This document shows positions 57,481 to 64,000 of a stretch of DNA of 64,000 nucleotides, piece after piece. Within the stretch, counting starts at the first letter, position 1, and every line of letters begins with the position of its first letter. Origin of the DNA: Branchiostoma belcheri (lineage: Eukaryota; Chordata; Leptocardii; Amphioxiformes; Branchiostomatidae). The notes below the pieces were generated by a model that was not told the DNA's origin, made no database searches, and worked only from the letters and a program-made list of their open reading frames with translations. A program made the position numbers and the translations under genes. The stretch lies in NCBI RefSeq assembly GCF_001625305.1, contig NW_017804254.1, forward strand, positions 6,904 to 70,903, written 5' to 3'.

Positions 57481-59292
57481 ACCTCTTAACATCACAAACT
57501 GTCTGCATGGCCATGGGTTTGCTGATTGGTATCTTTGTGCCATCAAATGAACAGTTTCCCTGTGATTGTAGCCTAGTTTTGTTATCTGTACTAACGTAAA
57601 TTCCACTATGAGGGGCATTCAGTAAGTTCTCGGCCTCAACAAGAAATACAGGGCACGAAAGCACGCAGCCTGCAAAGTCAAGATCACAATACATTGTAGT
57701 TTGAGTTTTGGTAAACATTCACAGTAGGCTCAAGCTTCATCCTTGAACAAGTATGCCCTGAAATGTGAGTTGTGCCCTTTGTTTTTTTGGTAAGGCTGAG
57801 AACTTATTGGATGCTCCCAGTATGTGATAATTATGCAGTGTTTAGATATTTTTGTAGTAGTAGTTAGATTTATACATGTATTTCATGATCGTTTAACATT
57901 TCAGTACTGATTTAACCTAAGCATTGCTTCTCAAGTTCAATTAAGGTCATGGCAATCATTGTATGACTATGTATTTCAAACATTCCAGCCATGAAAAAAG
58001 CATGTAAAGATCTTTGTAATTTTGTGTCCCTCTAAAAAAACTCACGAATAATATTATGCAAGAACTGTACAGTTGTATCAGACTACAGATAATTTTTGCA
58101 AGACAATGGGGAGATAATTTTGCAACAGTATGGTCTGTCTTTGATTCTTGTATGATAAACATACAAGATCATGAGGTGTAAGTAATAAGGCGCATGATGA
58201 TAAAATTGGTTCAGTCTTAGTCAAAGAACAATTTGTGTACTAGAAAAACGACAGCTTCAACAGAGATATGCACACAGGGACTCACTTTATGGAGTCAATT
58301 CTTGAATGACATGTCCTGCAAGTAAGTTTACATCAACTTTTTTAAAGTTACAACTGATTCAAAACTGTTTTGGACAGGCAGCTCTTTTATTGTGTAGGTT
58401 GTTTGTTTAATATATTCATGTATAAGGCAGAATATGGAAAAATGTTGCCATTTAATGGTAATAAATTCCCAGGACAAACTTTAAAAAGACTGCTAAAATT
58501 TACTCCCCTTAAATGGAGATTTAAAGGGCTTTGTTAAGTCTGTCATTAGTAACAAATACATGTATGTGAACTCATAGTTATTATAAGAAATATGCAACAT
58601 GTTGATAGTCATAAAATGTCACATGTTTATTTGTGCAAGACAAATTAGAATACACTTAGACTTAATATCATTAATTACTATCATTAATGCAAGACAATAA
58701 AACATAATTTTTCATAAATCATAGCAGCATTTGTGCCTCAGCAAACAAGCTCAACGTGAAAAAGCTCAAGCATTTTAAAATCAACAACTGCATATATTTT
58801 TGAAGGTGATGATGAAAATACATGTCGTGTGTGTCACTCTAACATTCATGACATCTTTGATGTACATATGCAAGTTTTAGACAAACTGTGTGTACGTATA
58901 TACAACTGAATTATACAATTAACTAAATTTGGGGAAGCAATACTGTATAAGGTTTACATCAAATAAAGGTTGACCCCTTGTATGAAATAGTTGCGCAATC
59001 GTATCTGTTAAGGGCCCAATCATCTCTTCTTTGAAGAGTTGGAAGTAGCACATTTTTACCTTCAGAATCTCCCCCCTTAAACTAGATTTTCCATCTTTCT
59101 CATAATAAAAGCCTTTTGTCATTCTTTGGTAACAGTGCGTCCTAAGTTTCTTCTCTCCATCTTTCTAGATTTTTCATCTTTCTCAAAATAAAGGACTGTC
59201 ATTCTTTGGTAGCAGTGCGTCCTACGTTTCTTCAACATTATGTTCAAGTTCAACATTAGTATTGTACAGTCCTTGTTTTGTCCCGATGTTCT
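57481..59292. other. Convergent intergenic region after SAAL1
   Basis: This is the SAAL1 3' flank with a possible AATAAA at 58460. A 70-74 bp unit is duplicated at about 59089-59162 and 59165-59233 (CATTCTTTGGTAxCAGTGCG), close to the end of the next minus-strand gene. No gene seen. Confidence 0.5.
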
Positions 59293-60015
59293 CTATGCTG
59301 TAAGTCTAGGGGCTACTACTTTAGGATGTGAGTATCCCTCCTTCGTGGTCTGGTACAGCACGGTCTCCGCCTTCCAGGGGAACCTGTTGATGAGGTGGGA
59401 GCTCATCTTGTGTCGGCCCAGCACGGCGAAGTAGTCCTCGGGCACGTCTGAGCGGAGCTTGGCGCGGCTCTTGTGCTCGGGTCGCCCCGTGAACCACGGG
59501 TAGGGGATCTTGGGCCAGCCGGACTGAGGTTGGAGGGACCACCAGAGTTGGTCACCCTCGGGGTCGTGTACCTTGGTCCCGCCGAAGTAGGGCCCCGGGC
59601 CGGTGGTGACGGCGTTCCACGACACCCCGGACCTCGGCCAGGGTAGGTTCTTCTCGCCGATCTTGGGGACGGGATCCCGGGCTGTGTGAGGCGTCGGGGC
59701 CGGGTGGCGCTGGTACGCCGGCCACTGGTCCTCCGGGGGCCACTGCGGACCTCGGGGGTTGCCGTGCTCGGGCCGTAGCCTCGGGTTTGGGGCCTCGGTC
59801 GGCCAGGAGTAGCTCGCCCCAGGTCTGGGCGGCGCGAAGTTGGACCAGGGCCGGGTCTGGTTTCGCCAGGACCAGTCCAGCTCGATGGGCCGGGGAGGGT
59901 CGATGAACGGGAAGTTGAGGTGACGTTGTCCCGCCTTGATCGGGTCCAACTTGGGTCGACCGAACATGGGCACGGGAACACCCTCACCGTCCACAGGGTT
60001 TAGTTTGTCTGGCAT
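59293..60015 (-). CDS. Pro/Trp-rich hypothetical protein, 240 residues
   Basis: Single coding exon, GC-rich against its AT-rich surroundings. ATG at 60015 is supported: the exon begins at an acceptor at 60027-60028, and joining it to the donor at 61597 (GTAAGTG) puts a TAA in frame just upstream. The upstream codons that extend the open frame to 60084 are intron. The protein is rich in Pro, Trp and Arg (LDWSWRNQTRPW, PRGPQWPPEDQWP, LPWPRSGVSW), with no signal peptide or membrane segment. Low-complexity Pro/Trp proteins of this kind are common among ciliary and sperm-tail microtubule inner proteins, but I recognise no family and the function is unknown. Confidence 0.75.
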   Translation of the reverse strand: MPDKLNPVDGEGVPVPMFGRPKLDPIKAGQRHLNFPFIDPPRPIELDWSWRNQTRPWSNFAPPRPGASYSWPTEAPNPRLRPEHGNPRGPQWPPEDQWPAYQRHPAPTPHTARDPVPKIGEKNLPWPRSGVSWNAVTTGPGPYFGGTKVHDPEGDQLWWSLQPQSGWPKIPYPWFTGRPEHKSRAKLRSDVPEDYFAVLGRHKMSSHLINRFPWKAETVLYQTTKEGYSHPKVVAPRLTA

Positions 60016-62856
60016 TGTGGTCTCAACTGAAAGGCAAATAAAAATAGTAAATACTTCAACTAGAGCTACAGATACAATCCACAACGCAGTGTTTGGTTAA
60101 TCTCCAAGCAGATCTGTCGGTGGCTACAAAGACAATATCAAATTGGTTGCAATTGGTTACTAGTAATTCTTTTTGCTTGGATGACTGAGGACTCCCTACC
60201 AGTTTCAATAGCGACGCTTTAGCCGCCAGATATCTGCTTGGAGATTACTTTTTGGTATCAATTTAGCCACATCTACGACACAACATGACAATCCAGTTTG
60301 ACCACATGGCCACAGAACTAGGTCTCAGTGCTAAATAATTTATACCAATGGGTCCCACGATACAACTAAGGGATTTTCGGACGATGGCAATACATATGTA
60401 GCAAATGCTGGATGCTTTGTCGGCTACTTTGGAAAATCCATCAAAGCGTGTAAATAATTTAGTCGCAACAAAACTATAAGTTATTCCGAATACCTGCTAC
60501 ACTATTTATGTATACATGAATCAATAAGGTAGTATTTTAGACTTTCCAACTGGATGAGAATTTAATTGCCAAACATTTCAAGTGTTATTCCAACACTCTT
60601 CATCTCTTCATTAGTTGGCTATTAAATTCTTATCCAGTTGAAAAGTCTAAAATATTACCTTATTGATTCAAGTTTTCTACCCTTATCTTCACAAACGTAT
60701 TTATGTATCCAGGTTGTTTATCTTTTTAATCTTAAAATAACCGTTTGTAGTCTTTATTTAAAATTCATTACAGTTGTCTTCGCATCGATCAGATTAACGT
60801 AATTAAAGTCCACTTGTGTTAAATGACATGCCTTAAGGGCAAACCCAGTGCCCACACACAACAGTTGATCGACCACGATATGGTGAACTGACAACAAAAA
60901 CAAATACTTGGCAACGTGTAAAAAGACAAGTCAATGAGAACAACGTCCCGGTTTGCCATTTTTAAAGGAACGTATTCGCGTTTTTGTCCTTTACGAAATT
61001 TTACTCCTTGGTCCCCACTTAAAGACGACTATTGTTTATGTGAAGAAAACGGTGTTAGATTTTCCACATATTATATGAAAGACAAGATCCCCACGCTATG
61101 GATGAGTGTCTCGGAGGTAACTGTATCTTCACTCGCTACGGTCCACGGAAACACTAAAGAAAAGTTTTGCAAAAGTGCCAAAGAGGAACGAAAATCCGAA
61201 CTTCTACCCACCTTTGGACAGAGATTGAGAGGAGGAGACTTGCCAGTGCGTGGTTCCGGACTAAGACCTCTGATTGTGTTATCGGAACATGTAAAACCAG
61301 GCTCTACATAATGCCTTTGTTTACGGTAACCAAGGACGCTTGTAAAGCTTTTGGGAAGTCGTGAGAATGAGATTGTAACCCTTGTCGACGACTTTGTACC
61401 TTTCCGACTAGGTCTTACCGTAACTGGTACACGTAGAACACTAATATGTAAGGATTTTACGCTGTTTGGGCTTGACTCGCTGTATATGGAAAGTCGCAAA
61501 TATACAGGATCGTTAGCGAAAGAATCAGCTGTAAGCTCGCCGTAACTATGGACTTCTATCTACAAACAATGCGATAAAACATACTCCTAACACTTACCTT
61601 ACAGTCTCCACCAATTCAATAGTCTATAACGAAGCTACGATCTTACTGCACTCTTCGTCAAACTACGCAGCGTGAGTTTTTACGGCGATCCCGAGAGAAA
61701 AACTCGTCGTACCGCTAGACTGAACATTCCACGAGACCCCTCTCTCCGGCGACAGGTGTAATAAATACCGGAAAGGTAACACAATAGGGTAAAAGGTCAA
61801 ATGTTACCACCCCGCCATTTGTGAGTCCTTTCTACACACCTGTTATAGGATACGGTGTTTGCCATGGCGGGTTATTCGAGATAAAGGGGGCCACGCAACG
61901 CTCATTTAGTATGAATGGAGACGGGGAAGAAAGAAAACACACACTGGGAGCTACGCGAGAAAAAAACAGCTTGCGCGAAGTTGACACAGTGTTATATCAA
62001 GTTTTTGTAGGCAACTTGAGTACGGGGACCTTTGGAGTATCAATTCAGTTGATATTTTGTGAGCTACGTTGCTATGTGGTCTGTACTTGCCGTTGTATTC
62101 TGTTCTCTGTAGACGGGGCGTCATGAAAAAATAGTTTTTATATCAATTACGTTTCTCAACTCTGAAGTAAGATATTTTCTTTAAAATGAAGAAATGTTTC
62201 GCTGTTCTAGATCTACAATATAATTAATGTATGAGTTATTTAAAATAGATACATTTACAGAATCAATTCCTTTTTGGGACTAACCATGATGCAAGGAACA
62301 CAATAAATACAGCCAAATTATTTATTCAACATAGTCTATGTACATTTACATATACAGTTGTGAAGTGTTGTTTGTTAACATTATAGAGCTTTCTTATTGT
62401 TATATATGCCATTAACCACCAACATATTGGCTTGGCATAATACGGATATCTACTATATCCTTTGGCAAACGAAACTGAAGTCGAGAACCATTGGTTCTAC
62501 TAACTATGTATACAGTAACCTGATTTGTACATTTCAAGCTATACAATACTAACTATATAACGTCATATACTAAAACTTACATTTTAAACTTTTTGTTGCA
62601 AAGACGTTTCTGCGTTAAATCATACGTTTAAATGAGAAGTGCTACCAAACAAAACCAAAGATAATCATCATCCGCGTAATGTGTTCATATTTGGAATAGT
62701 AAAATCTAGTTTGTGCTAAACGTCTTTTGTAAACTGTTGATTGCATAGTCGGGTTACTATACGAAGGTGGTACACTCCTTACATTTACAAGTGTCCATTA
62801 ATTAAATTACGTACTGGTATCCTATTATCTATACTACTGTGGTATGATGTGTGAGT
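60016..62856. other. 5' region of the Pro/Trp-rich gene and intergenic sequence
   Basis: Holds a likely 5' untranslated exon ending at 61598 (minus strand), a foldback element at 60519-60670 and otherwise no supported gene. Open frames at 60934-61311 and 61821-62126 show no recognisable domain or splice context. Confidence 0.5.
60519..60670. mobile_element. Foldback MITE, 152 bases
   Basis: Arms of about 53 bases pair with few mismatches: GAATCAATAAGGTAGTATTT on the left, and the right arm ends with its near-complement (AATATTACCTTATTGATTC). The loop is about 45 bases. Confidence 0.85.
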
Positions 62857-63780
62857 TTATGCGGGGATGAGGATAGGTTCTTCCTTCTGTGGTTTGTCGA
62901 GGTCTCTCTCCGGTGGATAGGGCAGGTTCAGCGGTTCGTTTGGTCTCGCCGTGTCCAGGATCATCTGAATAAACGAATAATGTCGTGCTTTAATGACTAC
63001 AAAATTTAAGTGCAGAAAAAAAATGAATAAACATATATCGTGGATCTAAACTATCATAAGAAAATCTACAAACTGACATGACCAATGATAAGAAAGTTGT
63101 GTGGTATGGAGGCAAACCATTTGTACTGCTACAACAAAGAATCTACAGTAACTATAGTGGAAGACATAAACAGCAAAGGAGGTCCACAAAGAGAAAAAGA
63201 AAGTGAGTACACATTGTGGATGGGACGAGAACATTGTTCTTAAAGAAAAAAGTTAGCGAGGGCGTGGTTTATTAACCTCGTGGAAAGCCTCTTTCCGTTC
63301 CGTTCTTGGCTGAGCTAGCGGTGGTTCCGGATTCCGGTACTGCCAGGGCCGGTTGTTGACTTCGGGGAAGGGCGGGTAGGGCTCCCGGGGCTCGATCCAC
63401 GCAGGCCAGTCGGGCTTGGGGTCGAACACGGGCCCTCTCGGGTCGGGGTAGACGCCCTGCGGCCAGCGGGTGTAGTAGGGGTTAGGCGGGAGCATCATGG
63501 CACCGTACGGGGACTGGACGCTGCAGTCGTCCCCTCCAGCGAAGGAGCGGAGGCTGTTGGCGTGCGGCAGCTCGGTGATGTCGCCCCGGCTGACGTCCGG
63601 GTTGACGAGCGGCCGGTGCCGGTGGGAGATGTAGTCGGGGTCGACCTTGACGTACCTCGCCCCCGGCTCCGGGCCCAGACCGACCCACGGCTGGGGCCGG
63701 GTGGCTGTCGGCTCGTAACGGTCGTAGATACGGGAACCCTTATACACACCTTCTTTCACGGTGGGACGGTCTCGTCGTAC
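62857..63780 (-). CDS. Second Pro-rich hypothetical protein, 3' part only
   Basis: Two visible exons: 63780-63277 (168 codons, phase 0 both ends) and 62964-62857 with stop TAA. An acceptor (TTCTAG) at 63781-63782 shows that the first visible exon is internal; a GTG near 63745 is not the start, and the 5' end lies beyond the window. The sequence is rich in Pro, Arg, Tyr and Trp (YEPTATRPQPWVGLGPEPG, PPNPYYTRWPQGVYPDPRG) and ends LPYPPERDLDKPQKEEPILI. Its GC-rich coding and composition resemble the neighbour at 59293-60015, and both are on the same strand. I do not recognise the family. Confidence 0.7.
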
Positions 63781-63945
63781 CTAGAATAATGCAAAAATAA
63801 CATCAGCGACGAAACTAACGCTTCAGTTACGTCTACAGTCGCCATATGACGACATATTATTGCTGCACTCGGTGTAAAAAAAGTGCACATTTTGTCACAC
63901 ATTTTTATACACACATTTAGAACATATTTTACCCACACCTTTTAA

Positions 63946-63947
<2 letters not shown>

Positions 63948-64000
<53 letters not shown>
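63948..64000. repeat. (CA)n microsatellite at the window edge
   Basis: Uninterrupted CA repeats run to the last base of the window. Confidence 0.97.

Noticed and set aside
60934-61499. Open frames of 125 and 142 codons on opposite strands
   Set aside because: No recognisable domain, overlapping each other, and located next to an untranslated exon. Length alone is not enough.

Overview
The window looks like intron-rich, repeat-rich chordate DNA, most likely from a cephalochordate (amphioxus). That identification is an inference. It rests on an ATGL-type PNPLA gene, a SAAL1 orthologue and an ACSF2-like acyl-CoA synthetase beside lineage-specific domain mixtures (a 19-module fibronectin type II membrane mucin and a receptor tyrosine kinase with a mixed ectodomain), and on many short transposons. 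There is a 20-base N gap at 48879-48898. All gene models were built by hand from splice motifs, reading phase and protein similarity recalled from memory, without any search.

Layout. (1) 1869-19340, plus strand: a large membrane mucin or proteoglycan, about 2,511 residues over 20 proposed exons whose lengths sum to a multiple of three. Order: signal peptide, short Cys segment, SEA, EGF, 19 FN2 modules in one 3.75-kb exon, a Thr/Ser-rich 629-residue exon, SEA, EGF, transmembrane helix, about 150-residue cytoplasmic tail. (2) 20420-39266, minus strand: an ACSF2-like acyl-CoA synthetase with about 18 visible exons. Its 10.3-kb intron (22927-33188) holds a 3.66-kb near-perfect palindrome flanked by TTAA, an intact single-exon receptor tyrosine kinase on the opposite strand (27810-30515), a 1.1-kb inverted-repeat element and a decayed copy of one synthetase exon. 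(3) 41725-49277, minus: an ATGL-like patatin-domain lipase in nine exons. (4) 49928-57480, plus: SAAL1 in 13 exons, head to head with the lipase. One SAAL1 intron carries about 17 copies of a 57-bp unit that contains the next exon's splice acceptor. (5) 59293-60015 and 62857-63780 (the second runs off the right edge), both minus: two Pro/Trp-rich proteins I cannot name.

The synthetase and the lipase are adjacent and both act on fatty acids or acylglycerols, but nothing in the sequence shows they are co-regulated. Mobile DNA is dominated by small inverted-repeat elements (a hAT-type one with an exact 8-bp duplication, a TA-flanked mariner-type one, several hairpins), tRNA-derived SINEs and a LINE fragment. 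I saw no retroviral, LTR or Polinton sequence and no CRISPR array.
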